A DNA stretch of 64,000 nt, taken from assembly GCF_039852015.1 (NCBI RefSeq), contig NZ_CP156628.1:248001-312000 (forward strand), read 5' to 3'. Below the pieces are notes generated by a model. The model was not told the origin of the DNA. It searched no databases and saw only the letters and a program-made list of their open reading frames with translations. Each line of letters begins with the position of its first letter. The first letter of the stretch is position 1. A program made the translations under genes and the position numbers. This stretch comes from Robbsia sp. KACC 23696. GTDB taxonomy: Bacteria > Pseudomonadota > Gammaproteobacteria > Burkholderiales > Burkholderiaceae. This document shows, piece after piece, positions 45,424 to 54,180 of the stretch.

Positions 45424-46478
45424 ATGGCTTCTGGGTTGGTCAATAATAGGCCTGAAAAAATATTAACGATTCAAGCGGCGCGAGGTTTTGCCGCTATATT
45501 TGTCGTTTTTGCACATACGGCTTTTACGATTGCCAAAGATAAATATCTTGGATTTGATCCATTTAATGGGTTCTGGAACTTCGGATACTCGGGCGTTCCA
45601 TTTTTCTTTGTAATAAGTGGTTTTGTGATTTTTTTCTCACATTGGTCCGATGCTGGCAATGTGGGGCGATTGTGGAACTATGTGAAAAAAAGGTTGTTGC
45701 GTATTTACCCTTTATATTGGGTGACGTTATTATTTGTTGCGCCGCCAATTTTGCTCAAAGATTCGGGTGCAGAGGACGTTCACGGTTTTGGTCTTTTGCT
45801 TTCGTCTATACTATTGGTGCACATTTCAAGTGCAGCCACCATTTTGACGGTGGCATGGACGCTATATCATGAAATTTTATTTTACCTTTTTTATTGCTGT
45901 GTGGTAATAAATAAAAGATTTGGTGTTGTCATTTTATTTTCATGGTTTATGGGTTGTTTGCTTTCTCTTTTATTTAATTTTCTAGATTCAATATTTTTTA
46001 AATTTTATTTTTCCCCTCTAAATGTTATATTTTTTTGGGGGCACTGCTTTTTTATCTGGATTCCAAGTTTATTTATTTTCCTAAGGTCAGCTTTCTGTCA
46101 GGGGCCATCTTATTTTTAATAAATTTCTTGGCGACATTTTTCTTTTCTGATATTAAAATGGGGTTGTGGCTGGAGCTTGGTTATGGAGTTGCTACTTTCT
46201 TAATGATTTGGGCGTTTGTGGGATGGGAGCGAGATGGCCGTGTCACTGTTCCTTTAATACTTCAGAAATTGGGGGATTCGTCTTATGCTATATATCTTGT
46301 TCATTTGCCCGTTGTTTCTGTGCTGTGCAAATTGTCTGCAAAGTTAAAAATTTTCGTTTCAATTGATTCTTATCTATTGTATTTTTTCATAGTATTTACA
46401 TCTGTTTTTTCTGGTATTATTTTTCACATTACTGTTGAAAAAAATGTAAATGTGGCAATAAGAAAATGGTGTTTTTGA
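45424..46478 (+). pseudogene. Acyltransferase family 3 (OafA-like), split by a frameshift
   Basis: Two overlapping frames make one acyltransferase-3 protein of about 351 residues. The first (from 45424) has IQAARGFAAIFVVFAHTAFT, SGVPFFFVISGFVIFF, RLLRIYPLYWVTLL and ILTVAWTLYHEILFYLFYCC; it runs out of homology at NVIFFWGHCFF. The second resumes as LGALLFYLDSKFIYFPK and ends with LGDSSYAIYLVHLPVV. Adding one T to the T7 at 46030-46036, or one G to the following G5, restores the frame. Such enzymes O-acetylate exopolysaccharide. It may be a broken gene, a phase-variable one in the off state, or a base-calling error. Confidence 0.8.
46030..46041 (+). repeat. T7G5 homopolymer junction at the acyltransferase frameshift
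   Basis: Seven Ts (46030-46036) followed by five Gs (46037-46041) mark exactly where the frame breaks. One extra base here rejoins the two halves. Confidence 0.85.
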
Positions 46479-46793
46479 AATGAATAAAACTTTGAAATCT
46501 TTGGATAAAAAGGCGTTGCCCACGACAATTTCTTGCCTAAGATTTGAGGATGGGGCTGAATGTATGAGCCACCAGTGTTTTACACTGAGATTCAGGGCGG
46601 GGGGGCGGTAAACATATCTGGTATGTTCGTCGCATCGCCCTAAACCTATGACGCAACGCATCCATGATGTACGCGATGGAATAGAAGAGAAATCGCGAAT
46701 GTGTTCTTACCGCGGTGCAAATTGGGAGGATCGTGGACGGGCTACTACGGAACCATGGCGAGCGGATAAAACGCTATTACCGCCGCATAAGCA
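46479..46793. other. Gene-poor stretch after the exopolysaccharide cluster
   Basis: No convincing gene. A 43-codon frame from 46480 and a 63-codon frame from 46648 lack good start context and recognisable sequence. A CAGTGT/ACACTG hairpin lies at 46573-46587 and a G7 run near 46602. Base composition returns toward the GC-rich average within this stretch, so it marks the right border of the AT-rich block. Confidence 0.45.
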
Positions 46794-46960
46794 TCAGCTA
46801 AACCGGGAAGATAAGAACTCTGCGGATGCTTCGACGTGATCGGCGGCCGTGATGCCGTTTATCGCCGCAAAGGCCAAATTGCTTCCCAGTTCCGCCGGGT
46901 TCTTGGAGTCATGCTTCAAGGAGGCCGATACTCCTCTTCGCACGTCGAGCAACACTTTGG
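46794..46960 (-). pseudogene. Remnant of the 3' end of a solA-like oxidase gene
   Basis: On the minus strand, about 50 codons ending at TGA 46794 read KNPAELGSNLAFAAINGIT, followed by AEFLSSRFS. The intact solA-like gene at 47954-49138 ends KNSAGLGEQLALAAIEGVT, then AAFSVSRFC. Position-by-position agreement, including the final residues and stop, shows homology; the preceding DVRRGVSAS aligns with MRNVQVVSACS after a small deletion. The rest of the gene is missing. It is a decayed, truncated paralogue or duplicate at the edge of the polysaccharide cluster. Confidence 0.75.
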
Positions 46961-47141
46961 AAACCCGGCCTTTCGAACCGCTTTCAATTATCCATTTTTC
47001 TTCCGAATTTCCACATCGAGCGATAAAATCGGGTTAAATAAAGACCTACGAAGAGAAAAAAGATAAATAATAAATTCGGCGGATGATGGCGTCACGCACC
47101 GTCGATGGCCTACACCGGTCAGCTATTTTTTGGGGGCCGCT
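46961..47141. other. Short non-coding stretch upstream of the membrane protein gene
   Basis: About 180 bp without a gene; probable promoter region for the gene at 47142. Similarity to the solA-like gene fades here. Confidence 0.35.
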
Positions 47142-47831
47142 ATGGTCCGTGCCCTCGCCTTATTTTCGCTGACGGTGGGTCTGTGGCTGAGCATCTCGAC
47201 TAATTCACCGGCGGAGGCAGCGCATCGACTCGATTTCCTCGTTATCGCATTTTTGGTTGATGGTGCGATGGCGTATTTTCTGGTCAAACGTGTCCGCGTC
47301 GCATGGATCTATCAGATCGCAACGGCGGCGATGGTATGCGCGGCGCTATTGAATTTTTACGAATCGCCGGCGAGGCATTTGAATTATTTCCTGGCGATGT
47401 TGATCTACGCGGGGCCCGCTGCGTTGATTTGCGGATTTTTTCCGGTCACGTTACGGTGGTTTTGGCGTCCTTCAGCTGTCAGCCAAGTGACGCGTAGTGA
47501 GAGCGGGCTTAACGATCCTGGCATCACGCCAGCTAGGCCCTTGGTTCCCGATTTCGAGCGGGCGCCGACGCAGAAACGATCGAAGCCCACCTGGTCACGG
47601 TGGAATGCATTCTGGCTGGCATTCTCGATAGCACTTTCAATCTTCATGACTTGCTTGCTGACGTATTTATTGCGTCATGGGCAAGCGCGTCACGGCCGAC
47701 ATGTCGCCGATATACACACGGACCCGAAGCACTTCTGGTTCTATGTCATCCTGGATTTTTCGCAATGCGCTCCAATTTACGCGGGGACTATCGTTCAGTG
47801 GGTAAAATGGCAGAGAAGTAAGCGAGCCTGA
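47142..47831 (+). CDS. Hypothetical membrane protein
   Basis: 229 residues with roughly five to six hydrophobic helices (ALALFSLTVGLWLSIS; LDFLVIAFLVDGAMAYFLV; ATAAMVCAALLNFY; FLAMLIYAGPAALICGF; WLAFSIALSIFMTCLLTYLL; FYVILDFSQCAPIYAG) and a central cytoplasmic loop rich in Arg/Pro. The motif spacing does not match a family I know. The ATG at 47142 has a G-rich site upstream; an in-frame TTG at 47130 is possible. It converges on the solA-like gene. Confidence 0.65.
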   Translation: MVRALALFSLTVGLWLSISTNSPAEAAHRLDFLVIAFLVDGAMAYFLVKRVRVAWIYQIATAAMVCAALLNFYESPARHLNYFLAMLIYAGPAALICGFFPVTLRWFWRPSAVSQVTRSESGLNDPGITPARPLVPDFERAPTQKRSKPTWSRWNAFWLAFSIALSIFMTCLLTYLLRHGQARHGRHVADIHTDPKHFWFYVILDFSQCAPIYAGTIVQWVKWQRSKRA

Positions 47832-47953
47832 TGACGTCACTTGCTGCCGTATTCTCCAATTGTCTAGCGGATAGCCCCATTGCGGCATCTATGAAAATCG
47901 TTGGCGGAAAGGCCCGGATCTCCACGATTAGTGCCACCCCTGCCACATCAACA

Positions 47954-49138
47954 TCAACAAAAGCGGGAAACTGAAAACGCCGCAAGCGTTTCGGCGCGAC
48001 CGGCATCCGTGACACCCTCTATCGCCGCCAACGCCAATTGTTCCCCGAGTCCCGCCGAGTTTTTGAAACCGTGCCCCGAGCAGGCCGATACGACTTGGAC
48101 ATTGCGCATGTCGCGGTAGCGATCGACGATAAAGTGCGAGTCGGTGCTGACGGTGTATAAGCAGGCGGCAGCGTGAACAGCTTGGCGTTGAAGCGCACGG
48201 AGTCGGTTCTTCACATGCCGGTCGTACATCTCCTCCGATTCTTCCGTCTCGACAGCGCGCGCAAACTGATCCGGAAGGGTCTCCGCAAAGTACTGCTCGG
48301 AAGCCACTTTGACCCCGGGTTTGCCATCCACCATCGGAAATCCGTAAAGATATTCATCGTCGCCGCGACCGTGCATCCAGATGAAAACCGGACAGCGCTC
48401 CGGCGCATACCATTGCGGCGCATCGGTTGCGAACCAATGCAACGTCTGTCGCATCACGCGAAGATTCGCCTGTACAACACCACCGGCCATCCCGGGCACC
48501 CACGGCCCCGCCGTGACGATCACCTTGGCGGCCGAATAGTCGCCGCTTGTTGTGCGCACCGTGACGCTATCGCCTTGCTCCGTGATCGACAGCACCTTTT
48601 CGCCATACCGCAAATCAGCGCCTAATCGTCTGGCCTCGTCTAACTGCACTTGCACGCAGGATTCCGGCACGAGCGCACCAGCGCCCGGCTCGAAGTAGGC
48701 GATTTCATCGTCCTGTGTTTGGAACTGGGGATAGCGTCGCCTCACTTCGGCGGCGTCGAGCACTTCATGGGGTATGCCGAATTGAACGGCGGTGTCGATG
48801 GATCGTTTGATGAAGTCCGTTCTGCCGTGATGGCTGGTCTCGCCGGACAGGCCCATGATAAGACCCCCTGTGCGATGGAAGAGTGTGGCGCCAGTATCGC
48901 GTTCCAGCTCGTCCCAGATAGCATGAGAGCGCTTGATGATCGGCACATACACCTCGCCTTCACCCACGGCCATGCGGGTGATACGCGTTGCGCCGTGGCT
49001 GGAGCCGCGGTCGTGCGGCGGCGTGAACTGATCGATGCCCAAGACGCGCACCCCGCGTTTCGCCAGTTGATAAGCGGTGGCGCTGCCAAACGCTCCCAAG
49101 CCCACGACGATCACGTCGGCGACAGTGTCTGTTTTCAT
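47954..49138 (-). CDS. solA: FAD-dependent N-methyl-amino-acid oxidase (SolA/MSOX family)
   Basis: 394 residues of the monomeric sarcosine oxidase/N-methyltryptophan oxidase family. The FAD site is VIVVGLGAFGSATAYQLAKR; the family marker DRGSSHGATRITRMAVGEGE follows. The cysteine that binds FAD covalently in this family is in AACLYTVSTDSHFIVD, and a C-terminal SGHGFKNSAGLGEQLA contributes to the flavin pocket. It oxidatively demethylates N-methyl amino acids, giving formaldehyde and hydrogen peroxide; the exact substrate is not determined. The start at 49138 has GAGGG upstream. A truncated relative lies 1 kb away (46794-46960). Confidence 0.87.
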   Translation of the reverse strand: MKTDTVADVIVVGLGAFGSATAYQLAKRGVRVLGIDQFTPPHDRGSSHGATRITRMAVGEGEVYVPIIKRSHAIWDELERDTGATLFHRTGGLIMGLSGETSHHGRTDFIKRSIDTAVQFGIPHEVLDAAEVRRRYPQFQTQDDEIAYFEPGAGALVPESCVQVQLDEARRLGADLRYGEKVLSITEQGDSVTVRTTSGDYSAAKVIVTAGPWVPGMAGGVVQANLRVMRQTLHWFATDAPQWYAPERCPVFIWMHGRGDDEYLYGFPMVDGKPGVKVASEQYFAETLPDQFARAVETEESEEMYDRHVKNRLRALQRQAVHAAACLYTVSTDSHFIVDRYRDMRNVQVVSACSGHGFKNSAGLGEQLALAAIEGVTDAGRAETLAAFSVSRFC

Positions 49139-49311
49139 TCGGAAAACCCTCAATGGATCGGCCGATTTTATCGTCACGCCGCATTTCTGTCTGTTTGCGA
49201 GAAACGCGCCATGACATCAGGCGACATAATTTCTCACGGGCTTGAAACCCGGTTTTTTCCCCCCGCGCCTACACTCGCTGCTTTAAGGAATCTTTCCGTT
49301 AGGAGACAGGC

Positions 49312-49623
49312 ATGACGACGGTTTCTCCCCGCCGCTACAGCGGACGTATCACCCCTGCACGCCTCGTGCTTTCAGCCACGTTGTGCCTGGGCATGGCGGG
49401 CGGGGCGATCGGCACCGCCTTTGCACAGAGCAGCGGCATGCAACAATTGACCGCGCGTTTTCAGGCAGCGGATACGAATCACGACGGGCGCCTGACACGG
49501 AGCGAGGCGGAAGCCGGTATGCCCAGGGTCGCGGCGCATTTCGATCAGATCGATACCGAGAAACGCGGCAGCATCACGCTGGACCAAATTGTCGCGGCGA
49601 TGCAGAGGCAGCGCGGCGGCTGA
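49312..49623 (+). CDS. Exported EF-hand protein
   Basis: 103 residues. A signal peptide (LVLSATLCLGMAGGAIGTAF, then AQ) precedes two EF-hand-like loops. The first, DTNHDGRLTRSE, is canonical with ligands at positions 1, 3, 5 and 12; the second, DTEKRGSITLDQ, lacks the final Glu and is probably weak. It likely binds calcium in the periplasm. TAGGAGA lies six bases before the ATG. It precedes a two-component system by about 95 bp on the same strand and could be co-expressed. Confidence 0.8.
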   Translation: MTTVSPRRYSGRITPARLVLSATLCLGMAGGAIGTAFAQSSGMQQLTARFQAADTNHDGRLTRSEAEAGMPRVAAHFDQIDTEKRGSITLDQIVAAMQRQRGG

Positions 49624-49717
49624 GCGTTTATGATTGCCGTGACTGTCGTGGGGACTCGCTCCACGTCTGCCACGCGATATGTGCCGGCCAGCTTGCCGGG
49701 AGGGAAGGAGTGCGTCG

Positions 49718-50491
49718 ATGACCGATTCGACAGCGGATAACGAGGCGGGAAGGGCAATAGCGCGCGATACCGGGGCACCGACGCGTGTCGACCGTATCGT
49801 GGTGCTGGACGACGAAGCCGAGCTGCGCAACATGTTGCAGCGTTTTCTGACCGGCGAAGGTTTCGACGTCCGCACCGTCCCGGATAGCGTGCGGCTCGAA
49901 CGCCTTCTTGAGCGTCAGTCATTCGATCTGCTCGTGCTGGACTTGATGATGGAGCCCGAGGACGGTCTCTCGGTGTGTCGACGCCTACGCGCGGAAGGGC
50001 AGACCATCCCTATTCTGATGCTGACCGCGCGTGGCGATCCAATCGATAAAGTGATCGGACTGGAGACGGGCGCCGACGATTATCTTGCAAAACCCTTTCT
50101 GCCGCGGGAACTCGTCGCGCGCATCCGTGCGATCTTGCGCCGGCAGCAAGTCCTGCGCGGCGACGTGCCATTCGCACCGACGCAATTGAGATTCGGTGCT
50201 TTTACGTTTCACGTGCCGCGCGGCCTGTTATTGAAGGACGGCGAGGAAGTTGTCTTAAATTCTGCCGAGGCGCGGCTATTGCAGGCGTTGGCGAGCACGC
50301 CAAACCGTGCCGTTAGCCGAGACAATTTGCTATTGCGTGCGCGTGGGCGCGAATACGAGGCCAGTGAGCGAAGCGTGGATGTACAAGTGCTACGGATACG
50401 GCAACTGATCGAAGACCAGCCTGCGCAGCCGCGCTATATCAAGACGGTGTGGGGGCTTGGCTATATGCTTGCGGCGGACGTGGTCGCATGA
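49718..50491 (+). CDS. OmpR-family response regulator
   Basis: 257 residues. Receiver domain with the acidic pair in IVVLDDEAELRNMLQRFL, phospho-Asp in LLVLDLMMEPEDGLSV, Thr in LMLTARGD and Lys in LAKPFLPREL. The winged-helix output domain starts near 160 (RFGAFTFHVPRG, LNSAEARLLQALAST, ASERSVDVQVLRIRQLIED, IKTVWGLGYML). It pairs with the kinase encoded by the overlapping gene. The start at 49718 has GGAG eight bases upstream; a 20-residue acidic tail precedes the receiver. Confidence 0.9.
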   Translation: MTDSTADNEAGRAIARDTGAPTRVDRIVVLDDEAELRNMLQRFLTGEGFDVRTVPDSVRLERLLERQSFDLLVLDLMMEPEDGLSVCRRLRAEGQTIPILMLTARGDPIDKVIGLETGADDYLAKPFLPRELVARIRAILRRQQVLRGDVPFAPTQLRFGAFTFHVPRGLLLKDGEEVVLNSAEARLLQALASTPNRAVSRDNLLLRARGREYEASERSVDVQVLRIRQLIEDQPAQPRYIKTVWGLGYMLAADVVA

Positions 50492-51801
50492 AGACGCTCT
50501 GGCCATCCAGCTTGCTCGGACGCAATATCGCGCTGCTCATCGCCACCGTCATGGTCAGTCAGATCGTCGCGGTGCTGGTTTTTATGTTCTTCGTGCAGCA
50601 ACCGCGCCTGGAGGATGCGGCCGGGGTGTTCGGTCAGGAGATCGTGCTCGTTCAGCGTCTCCTTGCCGAACTGCCTGACGCGCAACGCGCGCCTTATGTC
50701 GAGAGACTGAATCGGCAATCAAGCTTGCCGGGACGATCGATCGATAGCCCCATCGATACCGGACGACCGTTCGGCAGCTACGAATTGAAGGTGTTCTTGC
50801 GCGCCTTGGCGGCACACCTCCCGGAAGGTACGCAATTGCGATGGGAACCAGGTCCGCCGGCCGCCCGGCTTTGGGTGCAAATGAACACCGATGGCGATAG
50901 CTATTGGATCGCCTTGCCGGCAAAGCGGGGCGAGCGATACCCGCGCGCATGGATCGCGATATCGTTGTCATTTTTTCAGAGCTTGCTGGCAGTGCTGGCC
51001 GCCTTCGCTATTCATCGCCGCATCAATCGGCCGTTGCAGCAATTGGTGCGGGCATCGGATCGGGTGGGTCGCGATGTCTGGCCTGATCCCATTCCGACCA
51101 CCGGACCCGTCGAGATTGCATCGGTTGCGTCGGCCTTCAACGGCATGACCGCGCGCCTGGCGGAAATGGAGGCGACACGCGCTGCAATGCTGGCCGGCAT
51201 TTCTCACGACATCCGTACGCCGCTGACAAAGTTGCGTCTGGCGATTGCATTACGCCACGACGCCTCGCAGTCCGCCATCGCGGAACGCTCGATCGAGGAT
51301 ATCGATGCAATCTTGCAACAATTCATCGATCTGGCACGTGGCGCACAAGGTGAATCGCCGCAGGAGGGCGATCTGAATGCTTTGGTTACGCAGATCGCAG
51401 CCGATTTTTCGGGCTTGGGGCATTTTTTCGATCTTTCGCTTGGGGCGCTCCCGCTGGTGCAGTTTCGGCCAGTCAGCATGCTTCGGGTGCTGATGAACGT
51501 CATGCAGAACGCGGCGGATTATGGTCAACGTGGATTGCACGTAAAGACGTGGGCCGAGAAAGATTTCGTCTACGTTGCAGTTCAAGATCGGGGGCCAGGC
51601 GTGCCTGAGGCTTTGCTTCCCGTCATTCAACAACCGTTCCGACGCGGCAATGCCGTCGATCAGGGACGCGGCGGAACAGGGCTCGGCCTTGCAATTGCAA
51701 CGCGGATAATACGCGAGCACGGCGGTGACCTCACTTTGCGCCGCCGCGAGCGTGGGGGATTGGATGTGACGCTATCGATACGTGTCGCGCCTGAAGCGTA
51801 A
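50488..51801 (+). CDS. EnvZ-like sensor histidine kinase
   Basis: 437 residues. TM1 (IALLIATVMVSQIVAVLVFM), a periplasmic sensor domain of about 120 residues, TM2 (SLSFFQSLLAVLAAFAIH), HAMP (INRPLQQLVRASDRVGRDVW), HisKA with phospho-His in MLAGISHDIRTPLTKLRLAI, and HATPase (VLMNVMQNAADYG, VQDRGPGVPE, GGTGLGLAIATRII). The start ATG overlaps the regulator's stop (ATGA). EnvZ/RisS-type architecture; the signal is unknown. Confidence 0.9.
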   Translation: MKTLWPSSLLGRNIALLIATVMVSQIVAVLVFMFFVQQPRLEDAAGVFGQEIVLVQRLLAELPDAQRAPYVERLNRQSSLPGRSIDSPIDTGRPFGSYELKVFLRALAAHLPEGTQLRWEPGPPAARLWVQMNTDGDSYWIALPAKRGERYPRAWIAISLSFFQSLLAVLAAFAIHRRINRPLQQLVRASDRVGRDVWPDPIPTTGPVEIASVASAFNGMTARLAEMEATRAAMLAGISHDIRTPLTKLRLAIALRHDASQSAIAERSIEDIDAILQQFIDLARGAQGESPQEGDLNALVTQIAADFSGLGHFFDLSLGALPLVQFRPVSMLRVLMNVMQNAADYGQRGLHVKTWAEKDFVYVAVQDRGPGVPEALLPVIQQPFRRGNAVDQGRGGTGLGLAIATRIIREHGGDLTLRRRERGGLDVTLSIRVAPEA

Positions 51802-51897
51802 TAAAGATGCGGCATGAAGGTCGCGACGTTTCGGAGAGGGAAGCAGAGTTCGCCCGGAGCAACGCTGTTCTTAAATATGATTTGGAGTGCGGAATAA

Positions 51898-52827
51898 ATG
51901 AAAATTAAGAAAATATTTCATGCCGCGCTGGCTTGGTCTTTCGTTTTGCTATCCCCCTTCGCCTTCGCAAACGATGAGCAAGGGGAGTTGACGATCAACG
52001 ATCATATTCGTACTTTCTTGATCCATGTGCCGGATCGGTCGCCTCCTGCCGAGGGCTTCCCGCTGATACTCGCTTTCCACGGTGGGGGTATGCAAGGGGA
52101 GGGAATGCGTCGACTCACCCACCTTGATCAAGTCGCCGACACCCGAGGTTTCATCGTCGTCTATCCGAATGGCATCGATAAACACTGGAATGACGGTCGG
52201 TCTAGTATCAAGAACCCGCAAGATGATGTCGCCTTCGTCTCGGCTCTCATTGATCGAATGACGCATCTTTCCCGAATCGATCAAGAGCGCGTCTATGCGA
52301 CAGGCATCTCGAATGGTGCGTTGTTTGCCGAGCGTCTGGGGTGCGATCTTTCCGGGAAAATACATGGCATCGCGCCCGTTGCCGGTTCGTTACCTTCCGA
52401 TCTCGTATTGATCTGCCATCCGCGTCGCGCGATTGCCGTAATGCAAATTGATGGAACCAAGGATCCAATCATGCCGTTCGGCGGCGGTGCGGTCTCCACT
52501 TTGGGAGGGGCAGGAGAGGGAGGGGACGTCATCTCCGTTCCAGCCACCGCTTCCTTCTGGGCGAAGCAGAACCATTGTTCAACCCATGCCTCGCAACAGC
52601 TTTTACCGCCGATTGTAGCGTTTGATCGAACGCGGATTATGGAAGCCCGTTATCAAGGATGCGCACCCGGTGCACCTGTCACCCTGCTGTCCGTAATCGG
52701 CGGGGGACACGCATGGCCCGGCGGCCCACAGTATGCTCGGCCCCGCGTTGTCGGTTTTGCAAGCCAGCAACTGGATGCCAGCGAAACGATCGCCAGCTTT
52801 TTCCTGTCATTGCCGCGGGCCAAGTGA
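51898..52827 (+). CDS. LpqC/PHB-depolymerase-like secreted esterase
   Basis: 309 residues of an alpha/beta hydrolase with a signal peptide ending at FAFANDE. Oxyanion segment ILAFHGGGMQGEG, nucleophile Ser in YATGISNGALFAERL (GxSxG), acid in MQIDGTKDPIMPFGGG and His in VIGGGHAWPGG. The family includes polyhydroxybutyrate depolymerases and feruloyl esterases; the substrate here is not known. It converges with the kinase gene and their ends overlap by 21 bp. Confidence 0.85.
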   Translation: MKIKKIFHAALAWSFVLLSPFAFANDEQGELTINDHIRTFLIHVPDRSPPAEGFPLILAFHGGGMQGEGMRRLTHLDQVADTRGFIVVYPNGIDKHWNDGRSSIKNPQDDVAFVSALIDRMTHLSRIDQERVYATGISNGALFAERLGCDLSGKIHGIAPVAGSLPSDLVLICHPRRAIAVMQIDGTKDPIMPFGGGAVSTLGGAGEGGDVISVPATASFWAKQNHCSTHASQQLLPPIVAFDRTRIMEARYQGCAPGAPVTLLSVIGGGHAWPGGPQYARPRVVGFASQQLDASETIASFFLSLPRAK

Positions 52828-54180
52828 CGTCAACACCTGCTCGAAGAAATCGATCCCGCCCATCTGGCCCCCTTTGAGTGCGATTTCCAGCCCGTTCAGC
52901 GAGGCGGCGTCGGCGTGCAAGCGACACATGGCGACCCCTTCCGAAACGGTTGCCACGTAGGACAGACCCCATCCGCCTAGTTCTTGCACGATGAAGCTTG
53001 AGGTGTCCCCGCCTGCAACGACCAATCGTCGGACGCGGGTGGAAGCGAGCACCGCGGCGACCAGCGACGCGGCGCAGCGCGCGGTCTCGTCGCGCGACGC
53101 CACCGAACGCACGGATCGCCCGGTGAAGGCCAGTACATGCTTTCCCGCGTTCAGCCGGCTCACGATGTCATCGACATGATGGCCTAGCGTCTGCATATTG
53201 AAATTGTCCGGATCGATTTCGACAGTCGAATACGAATGCGCGGCGGCGATTTGGCGCGTTGTCATCGGCGACAGACTACCGGCAAAAGCAAAAACGGGAA
53301 GATCAGGAACTGCTGCTTCGTTGGGACGTTTAGCTTGCGCAGTCCCGTCAGCGAGGTTCGCGTGTGGTCCTCTGCCTTTTGCAAAAGCCCACGCCTGGGC
53401 AACGCTACTGGCACCCACCGCTAACAGGGGCGCCTGCGCGCTGTGATGCGCCAGTACGCGCCCGATGATGGCGAGATGGCTATCATCGATCACGTCGAAA
53501 AGCACGGCGGCAGCCGTGGCGTCTGGCGCGAGATGGGGCGCTACCTTCGCGCGTATATCGGTATCGCTGTCATGATCGATACTGGCAACGTCACCCAACG
53601 GCCGATAACTCAGGCAATCGACCAAGGCGATGGGCGACAGCCCTTGCGCCGCGAGGTGTTGTCGCAAGTCGGCCTCATGCATCGGCGTAGAGGGGTGATT
53701 GGCCATCGTGGGATGGCGATCGATACGCACGACCGAGGCGCTTCCGTCTCCTTCGATCGTACTCGCCGCAAACAAATTGCCGAAGACGCAATAGCGTCGC
53801 GGGCCTGGTTGGCCGCCGACGATCGCAAGCAGTGGATTGGGGAAGAAGGGCCGCAATGCACCGACAGCGGCCCCGATGCTTCCGATGTCCGGGCTGCTGT
53901 CGAACGTCGAACAGATCTTGTAATGAAAGAGACGCACGCCGAGCGCGGCAAAGCGAGCGCCGGCATCGGTGAGCTGCGCTTTGATTGCAGCCGGCCCCAT
54001 CGCCCGCGTCGAACTCGCCACGCCGATGGCATCCAATGGCCCGACCGCCTCCAGTTGCGCATCGGTAGGCGGATTAAAAAACAGCATCGTGCGAAAACCG
54101 GCGCGCGACAGATGGGCGAGGGTGTCCGTCGCGCCGGTGAAGTCGTCACCGTAGAATCCGTAAGCCGGTGCCTCGCTCAT
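52807..54180 (-). CDS. Four-carbon acid sugar kinase family protein (DUF1537; OiaK-like)
   Basis: 457 residues. The N-terminal substrate domain opens YGFYGDDFTGATDTLAHLSR; the C-terminal nucleotide domain holds LVVAGGDTSSFIVQELGGWG and LKGGQMGGIDFFEQVL, both hallmarks of DUF1537 kinases. The family phosphorylates C4 acid sugars (OtnK) or 3-oxo-isoapionate (OiaK). Its start overlaps the RuBisCO-like gene by four bases, and this pairing is characteristic of the OiaK/OiaX pathway, so a branched acid substrate is inferred. It is the last gene of the operon. Confidence 0.8.
   Translation of the reverse strand: MSEAPAYGFYGDDFTGATDTLAHLSRAGFRTMLFFNPPTDAQLEAVGPLDAIGVASSTRAMGPAAIKAQLTDAGARFAALGVRLFHYKICSTFDSSPDIGSIGAAVGALRPFFPNPLLAIVGGQPGPRRYCVFGNLFAASTIEGDGSASVVRIDRHPTMANHPSTPMHEADLRQHLAAQGLSPIALVDCLSYRPLGDVASIDHDSDTDIRAKVAPHLAPDATAAAVLFDVIDDSHLAIIGRVLAHHSAQAPLLAVGASSVAQAWAFAKGRGPHANLADGTAQAKRPNEAAVPDLPVFAFAGSLSPMTTRQIAAAHSYSTVEIDPDNFNMQTLGHHVDDIVSRLNAGKHVLAFTGRSVRSVASRDETARCAASLVAAVLASTRVRRLVVAGGDTSSFIVQELGGWGLSYVATVSEGVAMCRLHADAASLNGLEIALKGGQMGGIDFFEQVLTSLGPRQ

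Noticed and set aside
46480-46611. 43-codon frame directly after the acyltransferase
   Set aside because: No ribosome binding site of note, no recognisable sequence, and it ends in a G-rich run; not enough support for a gene.
46612-46793. Possible insertion-sequence remnant at the right border of the polysaccharide cluster
   Set aside because: No terminal inverted repeats or transposase motif could be recognised in any frame; only the solA-like fragment is supportable.
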